64,000 bases of DNA from Pseudovibrio sp947494035 (lineage in GTDB: Bacteria > Pseudomonadota > Alphaproteobacteria > Rhizobiales > Stappiaceae): NCBI GenBank assembly GCA_947494035.1, contig CANLTN010000004.1, positions 124,001-188,000 on the forward strand, read 5' to 3'. Positions within the stretch are counted from its first letter, which is position 1. Each line of letters opens with the position of its first letter. The position numbers and the translations under genes are program-made. The notes below the pieces were generated by a model. That model was not told the DNA's origin and ran no database searches. It saw nothing but the letters and a program-made list of their open reading frames with translations. Shown in pieces: positions 8,369 to 19,389 of the stretch.

Positions 8369-8836
8369 TTAATTAATTGGAGTATCGGCCTGCAGAACGG
8401 GAACCGTAATATCGGTAATCGCACCAGTGCTCTCATCAATAATCTGCAGCTGAATGGAATCTGTGCCTCGAACAAAGGAAACTTTCTGGTCGCCAAAGCT
8501 GACGGTGCCGCTGTCTTTTGGATCTTCACCAAAAATCGCCTGCGAAACCTGATCAGCCAGCGCATAAATCAAACGGTTCTGAAGCTGGCGTACAAACAGA
8601 TCAGCCAAACTGGTCCCGGACCCGTCATCCCCGCTGTCATAGCCATAACCACCGCTGTTCACATCACGCGCCGTGGCAGTTTTCTGCGCGTTGGCCGTTG
8701 CAAACAGGTGCGTCGTGTTGGCCGAATAGCCGCCAAAGCTCGGATTAATTGGCTGATAAACAAGTTGTTGTGCGTGAGAGGAGCCCACACTGAGGACACA
8801 CCCCAGCATGAGCCCAAGAGCAGAATTTAGTCTCAT
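8369..8836 (-). CDS. csgF: CsgF, curli assembly and anchoring factor
   Basis: CsgF plugs into the CsgG pore from outside and couples secretion to nucleation at the cell surface. The 155-residue protein has a signal peptide (cleavage near SHAQQ). The mature N-terminus, LVYQPINPSFGGYSANTTHLF, carries the NP(N/S)FGG element that inserts into the CsgG channel. The C-terminal part (SIQLQIIDESTGAITDITVPVL) matches the family's last strands. It is the first gene of the minus-strand csgF-csgG unit. No csgE-like gene lies upstream, where it usually would. Confidence 0.9.
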   Translation of the reverse strand: MRLNSALGLMLGCVLSVGSSHAQQLVYQPINPSFGGYSANTTHLFATANAQKTATARDVNSGGYGYDSGDDGSGTSLADLFVRQLQNRLIYALADQVSQAIFGEDPKDSGTVSFGDQKVSFVRGTDSIQLQIIDESTGAITDITVPVLQADTPIN

Positions 8837-9181
8837 AGAGCAACCCCTAATCTAATGAGGACTTCACGATAAATTTCTGAGAAAGAAATTGTCAGTTGTA
8901 TCGGTGTCGCTTTGGTATATTAGGTGAATTGTATTGTGTCATCTCACGATATATCTAGGTATTAGTTTCTTTTAGCAATGTAAGAACAGAGTAATTACTT
9001 TAAACTAAATTCACCTAGCGTTTATACGATACAATATATCACCTATGAATTCATGATGAGATAAATAACTACTCTAAACACACCCCAGAATTACGGCATG
9101 TAGACAGAATAAGTTCACGACGTGAATGCAGATCACATCGCGACTGCCGATATAAAAAGAAAATGAAGAAGATAGGGAAGG
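8837..9181. promoter_or_regulatory. AT-rich control region upstream of csgF
   Basis: A 345-bp non-coding stretch between csgF and the tRNA gene. It contains the inverted pair TAGGTGAATT (8921-8930) and AATTCACCTA (9008-9017), and a third related copy, ATATATCACCTATGAATT, around 9036-9052. Multiple matched sites around a curli promoter suggest binding of a dedicated regulator (enterobacteria use CsgD), but no regulator gene is adjacent. Confidence 0.45.
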
Positions 9182-9258
9182 TGGTAGGCCCGGAGGGACT
9201 TGAACCCCCAACCAGTCCGTTATGAGCGGACGGCTCTAACCAGTTGAGCTACAGGCCC
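9182..9258 (-). tRNA. tRNA with CAT anticodon, tRNA-Ile2 type
   Basis: A complete 77-nt cloverleaf on the minus strand including an encoded CCA (9182-9184). The 5' acceptor strand is GGGCCTG, the T loop reads GGTTCAAGTCC, and the anticodon loop reads CTCATAA with CAT at 9222-9224. Among CAT tRNAs, the CTCATAA loop and the lack of initiator features (no GGG/CCC anticodon-stem triplet) fit the isoleucine tRNA whose C34 is converted to lysidine by TilS to read AUA. Elongator Met is the alternative. Confidence 0.92.
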
Positions 9259-9462
9259 TTACCGTGGAGAGGTTCTACACCATCAACTGTGGTCGAGTAA
9301 ATTGTTTAAAGCAACTGGTCAGCCAGATCCTGTTGAAACTTGGGGATGTGCCTTATCCCCGCCAGATAAACCTAGGATTCATCACAAAGCTTTATAAACA
9401 CCTGATTTTAAGAGACTATGTGGAAACTAACAGCCACTCAGCTTGATCCCTTGGAGTGCATG

Positions 9463-10545
9463 ATGCGCCAGCCTCTCATAAATTTTACCGCCTCTTTGTT
9501 CCTTCTTGTCGTTATTGGGTGGCTACTCTTCATAGGGCGCTCCCTCCTTATCCCCCTAATTATCGCACTGGTGCTTTGGTACATTATCAACTCCATGTCC
9601 ACTGCCCTACGACATTTGCCAGTCGTCGGAGCCTACCTGCCACGCCCACTTACGATCTTGCTGGCCCTGCTCGCGATCTTCTATGTGCTCGGCATCCTGT
9701 TCAACATTGTCTCCGTCAACCTGCAACAACTGGCGTTTGATGCGCCCACCTATCAAGGCAGATTGGACGAGTTACTGGCTAGACTTGCCACTTTGTTGAA
9801 TATGGAAAGGCCGCTTCAGCTTGAGGATATCCTGCCCAACTTCTCGCTCAGCGCCGCCCTCAGCACCGGCGCGTCGGTTCTTACCAGTCTGGCCGGATCA
9901 AGCTCACTGGTCTTTATCTACGTGCTCTTCATGATCTTTGAGGCCGCAACCTTCGACAAAAAACTCGCCGCCCTCTTTGAAAACTCCGACCGCGCCCAGC
10001 TCGCTTTTGCCATTCGCAGAGAGATTGGCCGCCGTATGCGCCATTATATGGGCATCAAAACCGGCGTCAGCATCCTCACTGGTTTGTTGACCTACGGCAT
10101 CACTCTGTGGGCCGGCCTGCCCTATCCGGCTCTGTTCGGCTTCATCGCGTTCCTGCTCAACTACATTCCCACAATCGGCTCCCTGATCGCAGTCATTTTC
10201 CCAAGCCTGCTGTCACTGGTCTATTTCGACAACCTCACACCCTTCATCGCCATTACCCTTGGGCTGGGCGCCGTGCAGTTCGTGCTTGGCAATCTGTTGG
10301 AACCACGTCTGATGGGAACACAACTTAACATTTCACCGCTTGTCATAATGATCTCTTTGAGTTTTTGGGGCACATTATGGGGAGTGATTGGAATGGTGCT
10401 GTGTGTACCGCTGGTCGTGCTGGCGATTATTATATGCGCACAGTTCCCCTCTTCACGCCCCATTGCAATCCTGTTGTCAGGAGATGGCAACGTGGGCGAT
10501 CCGATAAATTTGGATCACCCAAATCAAACCCGTGAATTGACATGA
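9463..10545 (+). CDS. AI-2E family (PerM/YdiK/TqsA) membrane permease
   Basis: About 360 residues with the AI-2E family plan: two or three N-terminal membrane helices (TASLFLLVVIGWLLFIGRSLLIPL), an amphipathic soluble segment from about residue 110 to 190, and a C-terminal block of five helices with the family signature NYIPTIGSLIAVIFP followed by NLLEPRLMG and WGVIGMVLCVPL. Members export quorum-sensing autoinducer-2 or exchange ions and are often mis-assigned, so the substrate is left open. In-frame starts exist at 9418, 9460 and 9463; GGAG at 9453-9456 gives the best spacing to 9463. It is divergent from the tRNA gene. Confidence 0.85.
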   Translation: MRQPLINFTASLFLLVVIGWLLFIGRSLLIPLIIALVLWYIINSMSTALRHLPVVGAYLPRPLTILLALLAIFYVLGILFNIVSVNLQQLAFDAPTYQGRLDELLARLATLLNMERPLQLEDILPNFSLSAALSTGASVLTSLAGSSSLVFIYVLFMIFEAATFDKKLAALFENSDRAQLAFAIRREIGRRMRHYMGIKTGVSILTGLLTYGITLWAGLPYPALFGFIAFLLNYIPTIGSLIAVIFPSLLSLVYFDNLTPFIAITLGLGAVQFVLGNLLEPRLMGTQLNISPLVIMISLSFWGTLWGVIGMVLCVPLVVLAIIICAQFPSSRPIAILLSGDGNVGDPINLDHPNQTRELT

Positions 10546-10669
10546 ACACGCCCGAGAGCCGCCGCAATTGTAACTTCTAATTGCATTTCTTGAGATTCAA
10601 CCGATCAAAACAGACGATCAGCAAAACTGATCAAGCATTGGTCGAAACGTTTTTAAACTGGAGAATTGA

Positions 10670-11425
10670 ATGCAGAACAAACAGAAGAAATTACGTCTTC
10701 CAAGTATGAGCGCCCTTGCAGTTGCTGGCCTTGTTGCCGCTGCCCTTGTTGTTTCCAATGGTGTCAACGCCGAAGCTGCAGAGCAGACCGGCAAGATCAC
10801 AATCTCTGGACAAGGGTCTGTCAGTGTGGCGCCGGATATGGCGACGCTGGTTTCTCGCGTCATCACACAAGGCGATGACGCTGCCTCTGCTCTTCAGCAA
10901 AACTCCGTCACCATGAACGCTATCCTGAAAGATATTGCGGATGCGGGCATCGACAACGATGACGTCCAGACCTCCGGTTTCGATATCTCTCCGGTCTACG
11001 ACAATCGCCGCCTCAAAAACGACGAGCCCAGAGCCCCAGAGATCATCGGCTACCGCGTTCAAAACGGCATTCGCATCAATCTGAAGGACATCACCAAGCT
11101 CGGCACCACACTGGACATGCTGGTCCAGAACGGCTCCAACGATGTGGGGCAGATTCAGTTCGGCGTATCCAACCCTGAAGAGTTCATTGATGAGGCTCGC
11201 AAAGACGCGGTGGAAGACGCAAGAGCCAAGGCAGAAGTCTATGCAACAGCAGCTGGTGTCAGCCTTGGCAAAGTGCTCAGTATTTCCGATGCCGGATCGG
11301 CCCCACGGCCTTACCCGGAAATGATGGCGATGAGATCTGGAAAAATGGACAGCGCCCCTCCAATTGCAGCGGGACAAGAAACCCTCTCGGCATCAGTCAC
11401 AATAACCTACGAGCTTGTGCAGTAA
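10670..11425 (+). CDS. SIMPL-domain (DUF541) periplasmic protein
   Basis: A 251-residue exported protein: signal peptide over residues 1-36 (hydrophobic run AVAGLVAAALVVSNGVNAEA), then a SIMPL domain opening with KITISGQGSVSVAPDMATL and including DVQTSGFDISPVYD and the helix DARAKAEVYATAAGVSLGKVLSISD typical of the family. SIMPL proteins (E. coli YggE, Brucella BP26) are periplasmic oligomers linked to oxidative-stress tolerance; the biochemical role is unsettled. It is a single-gene unit ending at a strong terminator. Confidence 0.88.
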   Translation: MQNKQKKLRLPSMSALAVAGLVAAALVVSNGVNAEAAEQTGKITISGQGSVSVAPDMATLVSRVITQGDDAASALQQNSVTMNAILKDIADAGIDNDDVQTSGFDISPVYDNRRLKNDEPRAPEIIGYRVQNGIRINLKDITKLGTTLDMLVQNGSNDVGQIQFGVSNPEEFIDEARKDAVEDARAKAEVYATAAGVSLGKVLSISDAGSAPRPYPEMMAMRSGKMDSAPPIAAGQETLSASVTITYELVQ

Positions 11426-11451
11426 ACGCAGGCCTCCAACACAAACTCTCA

Positions 11452-11479
11452 AACCCCGCACCAAGCGGGGTTTTCTTTT
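11452..11479 (+). terminator. Intrinsic terminator after the SIMPL gene
   Basis: Stem AACCCCGC/GCGGGGTT with a five-base loop, followed by TTTTCTTTT, 26 bases past the stop codon. Confidence 0.88.
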
Positions 11480-11776
11480 ATCCGCTCAATCCCGCCTAGA
11501 TAGCTTTATTCCCCACACGAAAAATCCTGAGATCCGGCAGTGCCTAAGCCTCCCGGTTCTGATAGTCTGGCCCAGACACACCCGCCTTTTCTCAAAGTCA
11601 CCACGCCTCCAGTCTTTCTCCTTGCTGCCGCAACCAAGGCTCCCGCTATATCGCGCGCAAAAAACGCGCCACGAATTTCGGGCACTAGCCAAAATCAAAT
11701 AATTTAATATAAAAAGACTTTACTTATTAAATACCTTAAATTAAACAAGAGATATATTTCTTATTAGGTGATACCC
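11480..11776. other. Intergenic region upstream of the DHA2 transporter
   Basis: About 300 bp with no convincing gene. The last 70 bases before the transporter are strongly AT-rich (runs such as AATTTAATATAAAAAG), as expected of a promoter region. Confidence 0.4.
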
Positions 11777-13216
11777 GTGACCATTTCCAATCCAGCCCAA
11801 ACAACACCTTTATCTCCCTTCCAAAACCTCACCGTAGATGGCCGCTGGCTGCCGTCTCTCATTATGATTTTGGGTGTCGGATCGGCAAGCATGAACGGTT
11901 TCCTGTCCTCCGCGATCATGCCAGACATTATCCGTGACCTTGGTGGACAACAAAGAGCGTTCTGGGTGCTCAGCCTGTTTCAGATCGGCTCCATACTAGC
12001 CGGCACGGTCACAGGCTCCCTTAAGGCGCGCATTGGCGCGCGTCCCCTCTTCATTGCAGCCGCCCTGTCTTTTCTGGCAGGTTCCTTCGTCGCAGGAGCG
12101 GCCAGTTCTCTGGAACACCTCCTGCTGGGTCGCCTGCTGCAAGGTTTGGGCGAAGGCATGATCGTCTCCCTGTGCTACACATTGATTTCAGACCTGTATC
12201 CGGAGAACGCTGTTTCCTCTGTCTTCGCTCTGCTGTCAGGGGTATGGGCGGTCTCAGCAGGCATTGGCCCCCTTGCCGCTGGCGTTCTGACAGAAAGTTG
12301 GTCGTGGCGCGCGGTATTTTACGCCAACCTGCCTCTAGCCCTGCTGCTCCTGATATTGGCAATCACCGTCATCCCATCCACCTCCAGAAACAACAACCTC
12401 AGCGCCCAACCTACCGACAGAATGAGTATGTTTCCGCGCCTCGGACTGCTGGCCGTGGCCGTCCTGCTCATCGCCTATGTGGGCGAACTGCGCAGCACCC
12501 TGCACATCTCTGCCGCCTTGGTCGTTGGTCTGACCCTGCTGTTTCTGGCGGTGAAATGGGATAAGAAAAGCGCAAGCCCCTTTATTCCGCGCAGCGCATT
12601 CAAATTCACCGGTATTCTCGGCCTTGGCATGTGGGTTTCCCTGCTGCTGTCCATCGCCAGCGCTGCCCGCGTGGTTTATGGCGCCGCCATGGGGCAGGTT
12701 CTCTGGGGGCTGACGGTCACTCAGGCATCCTATGCCATGGCAATCGTTGCCTTCACATGGACAGCCGCCGCATGGATTGTTGCCCGTGTGCAGACACCGC
12801 ACACCCAAACCTATCTGATCCGCTTGGGAACCGTGAACATCATCATCGGAACACTGCTCACCGCACTATCCCTCACCACCATGTCACTATGGACCTTCCT
12901 ACTATCATCTGTCTTTAGCGGCGCAGGCTTTGGGATGAGCAGCCAGTTCCTGAAAAAAGCGATCATCTATGCAGAATCCGACGATGAACGCGACCGCGCC
13001 TCCGGCTTCATCGGACCACTTCAGTCAGCAGGCATCGCCATTGGAGCAGCACTTGCGGGTCTACTGGCTGGCCTCACAGGCTTCTCCGTTCCCGGAGCAG
13101 ATGATCTGATCACGCTGGAAAATGCAGCTCAAACCGGACCTATTGTCTTCCTCATCATGGCAGGCATTGCATCACTGGCAGCAATCATGGCCTTCAAGAT
13201 GCCCAAAATGCGCTGA
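11777..13216 (+). CDS. MFS transporter, DHA2 (EmrB/QacA-like) drug exporter
   Basis: About 480 residues with fourteen predicted membrane segments, the DHA2 layout. Motif A-like sequence (GSLKARIGARPLF) lies between helices 2 and 3, and motif C-like GVWAVSAGIGPLAAGVLTESWSWRAVF in helix 5 marks proton-driven drug antiporters. AGGTGA at 11766-11771 is an excellent ribosome binding site placed five bases before GTG 11777, so this start is preferred over the GTG at 11768, which lies within that site. There is no membrane-fusion partner (EmrA) next to it, so it probably exports across the inner membrane only. Confidence 0.85.
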   Translation: MTISNPAQTTPLSPFQNLTVDGRWLPSLIMILGVGSASMNGFLSSAIMPDIIRDLGGQQRAFWVLSLFQIGSILAGTVTGSLKARIGARPLFIAAALSFLAGSFVAGAASSLEHLLLGRLLQGLGEGMIVSLCYTLISDLYPENAVSSVFALLSGVWAVSAGIGPLAAGVLTESWSWRAVFYANLPLALLLLILAITVIPSTSRNNNLSAQPTDRMSMFPRLGLLAVAVLLIAYVGELRSTLHISAALVVGLTLLFLAVKWDKKSASPFIPRSAFKFTGILGLGMWVSLLLSIASAARVVYGAAMGQVLWGLTVTQASYAMAIVAFTWTAAAWIVARVQTPHTQTYLIRLGTVNIIIGTLLTALSLTTMSLWTFLLSSVFSGAGFGMSSQFLKKAIIYAESDDERDRASGFIGPLQSAGIAIGAALAGLLAGLTGFSVPGADDLITLENAAQTGPIVFLIMAGIASLAAIMAFKMPKMR

Positions 13217-13255
13217 TCAGAGACGAAGTCAGGACATACACTACAAACAAAGAGG

Positions 13256-13286
13256 TACCCGGACCTGATCCGTCAAGGTCCGGGTA
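13256..13286. terminator. Hairpin between convergent genes
   Basis: Perfect 11-bp stem TACCCGGACCT/AGGTCCGGGTA with a nine-base loop between the DHA2 transporter and the small membrane protein. No strong T-run follows, but the position suits a shared terminator. Confidence 0.65.
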
Positions 13287-13303
13287 AAGGATCGGCACTC
13301 AAA

Positions 13304-13609
13304 TCACTGCGGAAACTGTTGTGCCGGAGGGGTAGCAGGCTGCTGCGCTGGTGGGGTGACAGGCTGTTGCGCTGGTGGAGTGGCAGGCTCCTGTCGTAAA
13401 GGTTGCTCAATCTGCGTTTCAGACCAAAAACCCATCATCCCGGCACTCTGCATACGGCTCATCATCGCAAACATCATAATTGCAACAATGACCACCAGCA
13501 CCAGCAAAGTAATCACAATCGAAGTCCCGATTACCCATCCTTTGCCTGGCTTGCGCTGTACTTCATCCCTCAAACCATCCAATTCACGGCGAAACTCTTC
13601 CCGTTCCAT
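13304..13609 (-). CDS. Small single-pass membrane protein with Pro/Gln repeat tail
   Basis: A 101-residue protein of unknown function. Residues 1-24 are charged and probably helical (EREEFRRELDGLRDEVQRKPGKG), residues 25-50 form one membrane helix (VIGTSIVITLLVLVVIVAIMM), and the C-terminus carries three near-identical TPPAQQP units, also visible as DNA repeats at 13320-13385. By analogy the repeat tail would be extracytoplasmic or a flexible linker. It lies between converging transcription units and is unlinked to a pathway. Confidence 0.7.
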   Translation of the reverse strand: MEREEFRRELDGLRDEVQRKPGKGWVIGTSIVITLLVLVVIVAIMMFAMMSRMQSAGMMGFWSETQIEQPLRQEPATPPAQQPVTPPAQQPATPPAQQFPQ

Positions 13610-13794
13610 TTGTAAGCTCCATCAGTAACACTAGGACAATCCTCGCAGAAACTGCGGTACATCAGCTTACACCAATACCTAGGAATTGAATCACTCGTTT
13701 ACCACACGCTACACACACATTCACTTGATACAGCAAGGACTTAGCGAAGTATAACGGCTCATAGGCCTCAAAAATCCTGGACAAAACCTAAAAC

Positions 13795-13828
13795 AAAAAA
13801 GCCGGCCTCCCGAAAGAGAGACCGGCTT
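13795..13828 (-). terminator. Intrinsic terminator of rpoD
   Basis: On the minus strand a stem AAGCCGGTCTC pairs with GAGGCCGGCTT (one G-U pair) and is followed by a TTTTTT run; it begins 25 bases after the rpoD stop. Confidence 0.88.
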
Positions 13829-13853
13829 CTTAATGCTTAACCAGTGCAGCAGC

Positions 13854-15992
<2,139 letters not shown>

Positions 15993-16532
15993 ATTTTGCT
16001 CCAAAGTCGCTGGTCGTGCTCCAGCGAACTATTGCGTTACGCAACCCATCACCCCCGTGCATCTACTCACACGGGCGGCATTTGAATCACATTTGACTTT
16101 GGGGTTTAGCGCAAAGTCCCTTAAACCTGACTTAACCCTGGTCTCAAAATGTTTTCACGGAATTAACAACCCAAAACACATTCAGGCAGGAGTGCTCACA
16201 GGCATTCCTACCGTTTTAGGCCGTCTCCGGCACATTCCAGGCATCGACAGCGCTGATTATCCGACTATGATTTCGCCGCTCTGGTGACATCTTGATGTCT
16301 ACGGGCGCTCGTATCGGCTGTCTGACTTAGTGTATGTAGCTCCCCTTTTGTGATTCGCAAGGGTGTTTTGGCCCGGTCAATCTGATTCTGGGGGATTTTG
16401 GACAGTTCATTACCGTTTTTTCTGGATAACTTTGAAAAACAACCGATCTTTTTTCACAAATCCATCCAGATGTGGCCAAGCCGAATCCTGTGTAGGAGAG
16501 CGCATAAATCCACCTGCATCTCTCAAACAAGA
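15993..16532. promoter_or_regulatory. Long gap between dnaG and rpoD, probable rpoD promoter region
   Basis: About 540 bp without a convincing gene, so rpoD probably has its own promoter(s) rather than depending on dnaG read-through. A 13-bp palindrome TTGCGTTACGCAA sits at 16032-16044, in what would be the rpoD leader. I could not assign -35/-10 boxes with confidence. Confidence 0.4.
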
Positions 16533-18497
16533 TCAGGCAGAAGCCGAAGTCTTCGGAGCAGCACGCATTTTCACCGCCCGCTCAGCCAGCTCCTGCTCAT
16601 CGCGCAAACATTCCTCGCGGCGGCGCGCCAAATCCTGCTTCAGAGCCTGAAAACGATGCCAGCTCTCTTCCGTCAGGTTTTCTTCCATTGCCCGCGTTTC
16701 CTGTTCCAGCTCCCGCTCCAACATGCGCAGCTCAAGCATATCCGCATAGTTCAGGAACAGCATCTCCACAAAGTCCTCGGGCGGGTCTTCCCTCAAAATC
16801 TGCAGACGGTTGGTCAGTGCGTCCCAACGGCGCAAAGTACTGGCCTTACCGGCATCCCCTTCGCTTGCTGCACTCGCAATCGCCTCCTGCAGGATCTGGT
16901 AGAACCGTTCATCCAGCTTGTTGTAGATCTGCGTCACGGCCCCTTCTGCCAGATCCGTCGCAATGCGCACTAGCGACACCATGAACATGGAATGCAGCTC
17001 GTTGGAGTAGGTCAGCTGAGAAATCCGCTCAAAGTGACGCTCAAACAGCTCTGGGAACATCAGACACATGGTACAGAAGCTACGCTCCACTCCATACGCC
17101 GGAGTATCAGGTGCCTCCATCAATGCCAGAGAGGCTCTGTCCGTGCTGCTGCCTTTGCCATCACGCCAGCCGCCATCACGGCCACCACTTTTTCCGCGCG
17201 CGCGTCGGCTCTCCTCATAAAACAGATTTGAGAGCTTAAGGCGAAGATCCATCCGGTAGCGCTTTTGAACGCGCTCATCCTTGATGGTGCCGACCAGATC
17301 CTCAACCGCCTTTTCCAGCGCTGCTTTACGCTCCGGCGTATCAATCCGCGCATGTTGGCTCTCGCGGCGCCAGACGACCTCTGAAAGCGGAAGGGCCTTG
17401 TCAATCTCACTATGCATGGCAGCGGTGCCGCCAGCATTAATCACATCATCCGGGTCCTGCCCATCAGGCAGAAACGCAAACTGGAACGACTTGCCACTAG
17501 TCAGAACAGGCAAAATGCGGTCCACAGCTCGGTGCGCAGCAGAAATACCAGCCACATCACCGTCAAAACAAACCACCGGTTCATCGGCAAACTTCCAAAG
17601 CCGTATGATCTGGTCTTCGGTGAAAGCCGTTCCCAGGCTCGCAACAGTGCCTTTAATGCCTGCCTGCCACAAAGCAATGGCATCCATATAGCCTTCAACC
17701 ACAATCGCCTGCCCCGCTTCATAGGCAGGCTGACGCGCCCGGTGCGCGTTAAACAGCATCGTCCCTTTGTGGAAGATTGGCGTTTCCGGTGAGTTCAGAT
17801 ACTTCGGCTGCCCATCCGGATCCATGGTGCGGCCACCAAACGCAACGGCTCTACCCCGATCATCATGGATCGGAATCATCAGACGATTGCGGAACCGGTC
17901 ATAAGACGGACGACCATCCTCCGGCTTGATCAGAAGACCAACCTCAATCAGCTCGGCTTCGGTGACATCCTTGGCCATCAAAGCCTTCTTCAGATTATCC
18001 CGCCCTGCAGGCGCAAATCCGAACTGAAATTCGTTGAGTGTCTCCGCACTCAAACCACGGCGCTTAACGTACTCCTGCGCCGAACGCCCCTCGGCAGACT
18101 GGAACATATGCCGGAAATACCGCACTGCCATCTCGCAAACATCGGTCAGCGAATTACGCTTGGCTGCTCGTTTTGCCGCCTGCGGATCGGGCGCAGGCAT
18201 AGCGATTCCCGCCACACCGGCCAGTTCTTCCACAGCTTCGGGAAAACTCAGCCCCTCTGTTTCCATCAGAAACTTGAAATGATCTCCACTTTCACCACAA
18301 CCAAAACACTTGTAGCGGTTGCGGCGCTCATCAACGTGGAAGCTTGGAGACTTCTCTGAATGGAAGGGGCAGCAGGCCCAATAATCACCCTTGCCGGGCT
18401 GAGATTTGCGTCGATCCCACGTTACACGTCGTCCCACCACGTCAGAAAGCGAGACGCGATTGCGAATGTCATCAAGGAAGAGCTGATCAAAACGCAT
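16533..18497 (-). CDS. dnaG: DNA primase
   Basis: Makes RNA primers at the replication fork. The 654-residue protein has the N-terminal CHC2 zinc ribbon (C43, H46, C64, C67 in CPFHSEKSPSF and YKCFGCGESGD), the RNA polymerase core with the TOPRIM domain (VVEGYMDAIALWQAG, then CFDGDVAG with the metal-binding acidic residues), and a C-terminal helical region for DnaB helicase contact. Between core and C-terminal part is a Gly/Arg-rich linker (RRARGKSGGRDGGWRDGKG). It lies between yqeY and rpoD, the alphaproteobacterial version of the macromolecular synthesis cluster. Confidence 0.97.
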   Translation of the reverse strand: MRFDQLFLDDIRNRVSLSDVVGRRVTWDRRKSQPGKGDYWACCPFHSEKSPSFHVDERRNRYKCFGCGESGDHFKFLMETEGLSFPEAVEELAGVAGIAMPAPDPQAAKRAAKRNSLTDVCEMAVRYFRHMFQSAEGRSAQEYVKRRGLSAETLNEFQFGFAPAGRDNLKKALMAKDVTEAELIEVGLLIKPEDGRPSYDRFRNRLMIPIHDDRGRAVAFGGRTMDPDGQPKYLNSPETPIFHKGTMLFNAHRARQPAYEAGQAIVVEGYMDAIALWQAGIKGTVASLGTAFTEDQIIRLWKFADEPVVCFDGDVAGISAAHRAVDRILPVLTSGKSFQFAFLPDGQDPDDVINAGGTAAMHSEIDKALPLSEVVWRRESQHARIDTPERKAALEKAVEDLVGTIKDERVQKRYRMDLRLKLSNLFYEESRRARGKSGGRDGGWRDGKGSSTDRASLALMEAPDTPAYGVERSFCTMCLMFPELFERHFERISQLTYSNELHSMFMVSLVRIATDLAEGAVTQIYNKLDERFYQILQEAIASAASEGDAGKASTLRRWDALTNRLQILREDPPEDFVEMLFLNYADMLELRMLERELEQETRAMEENLTEESWHRFQALKQDLARRREECLRDEQELAERAVKMRAAPKTSASA

Positions 18498-18677
18498 GAT
18501 ATTCCAATTTGTAATTCTGCCGGACAGCAGCTGAGCCTAGCATTTTATACCCCTGAAGGGCCGGAGAAGCCAGCAAAACCCCCCATTGCGCACTGGCTGA
18601 CCTCAAAAATGCTTTAGGAAAAAGAAAAGCCGCATCATAACGACACGGCGGACAAAAAACGCTTTAGGAGCAACTAC

Positions 18678-19139
18678 TTATTGCGGAGCACGCAACATCT
18701 GTTTCACCATGCAGCTGGCCTTTGCAAAGTCCATCTGACCCGGATAACGCTCTTTCAACTCGGCCATACAACGGCCCATATCACGCAGCCCGCGCGCTTC
18801 CACGCACTCGACAACTGTTTGACAAACAAGCTTCATTTCGTATTCGCTGAGCTGAGAAGGCAGGAACTCGCGGATCATTTCCACTTCCTCACGCTCCTGC
18901 ACAGCAAGCTCCATTTTGCCATTGGCTTCACAGTGCGTTGCTTCCTGCTCACGCTGAAGCAGCATGGTGTGCAAAAGATCCATCAGCTCTTCATCGCTCA
19001 AGCCATCACGCCCGTTCTCACGAGCGGCCAAATCACGATCCATAATGGCTGCACTGATGAGGCGCAACGTAGCGGCACGTCTCTTGTTATTGTCTTCTTG
19101 CGCGGCTTTGAGCGCATTCGCTATTTTTTCTCGCAACAT
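18678..19139 (-). CDS. yqeY: GatB/YqeY-domain protein
   Basis: A 153-residue all-helical protein matching the YqeY family, which resembles the tRNA-binding tail of the amidotransferase subunit GatB. The family signature is clear: LREKIANALKAAQEDNNKRRAATLRLISAAIMDRD at the start, REEVEMIREFLPSQLSE in the middle and MAELKERYPGQMDFAKAS near the end. The function is unsettled; a role in tRNA-dependent amidation is presumed from the fold. It stands directly upstream of dnaG and divergent from carA, an arrangement common in alphaproteobacteria. Confidence 0.9.
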   Translation of the reverse strand: MLREKIANALKAAQEDNNKRRAATLRLISAAIMDRDLAARENGRDGLSDEELMDLLHTMLLQREQEATHCEANGKMELAVQEREEVEMIREFLPSQLSEYEMKLVCQTVVECVEARGLRDMGRCMAELKERYPGQMDFAKASCMVKQMLRAPQ

Positions 19140-19389
19140 ACTAAAAGAACCCTGACGCGGAAATTTTAAGAGAGGCTTTCTAAATCTTGGACAATACGCC
19201 TTTTCCGTGTGATTTAGGCTTATCTCCTATCATTCTCGCTACACTATTTCTACGCGAGTGATATTGACCAGAAGGAGCCCTTCTCCTATGGTCCCGGCCT
19301 TGATGCGACTGTGACGCACCAAAGTCAAGTCCCTTTGGAGCGTAGCAGATGGACGCATATTGTCACCAACCGTATCAAGAAAGCAAGTG

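Noticed and set aside
9182..9258. tRNA gene as a possible integration site for a mobile island carrying the curli genes
   Set aside because: No integrase, no direct repeat of the tRNA end was seen on the far side, and the curli genes look like the rest of the genome in composition.
13320..13385. Short DNA repeats that could suggest a CRISPR-like array
   Set aside because: They encode the TPPAQQP protein repeats in phase and have no unique spacers.
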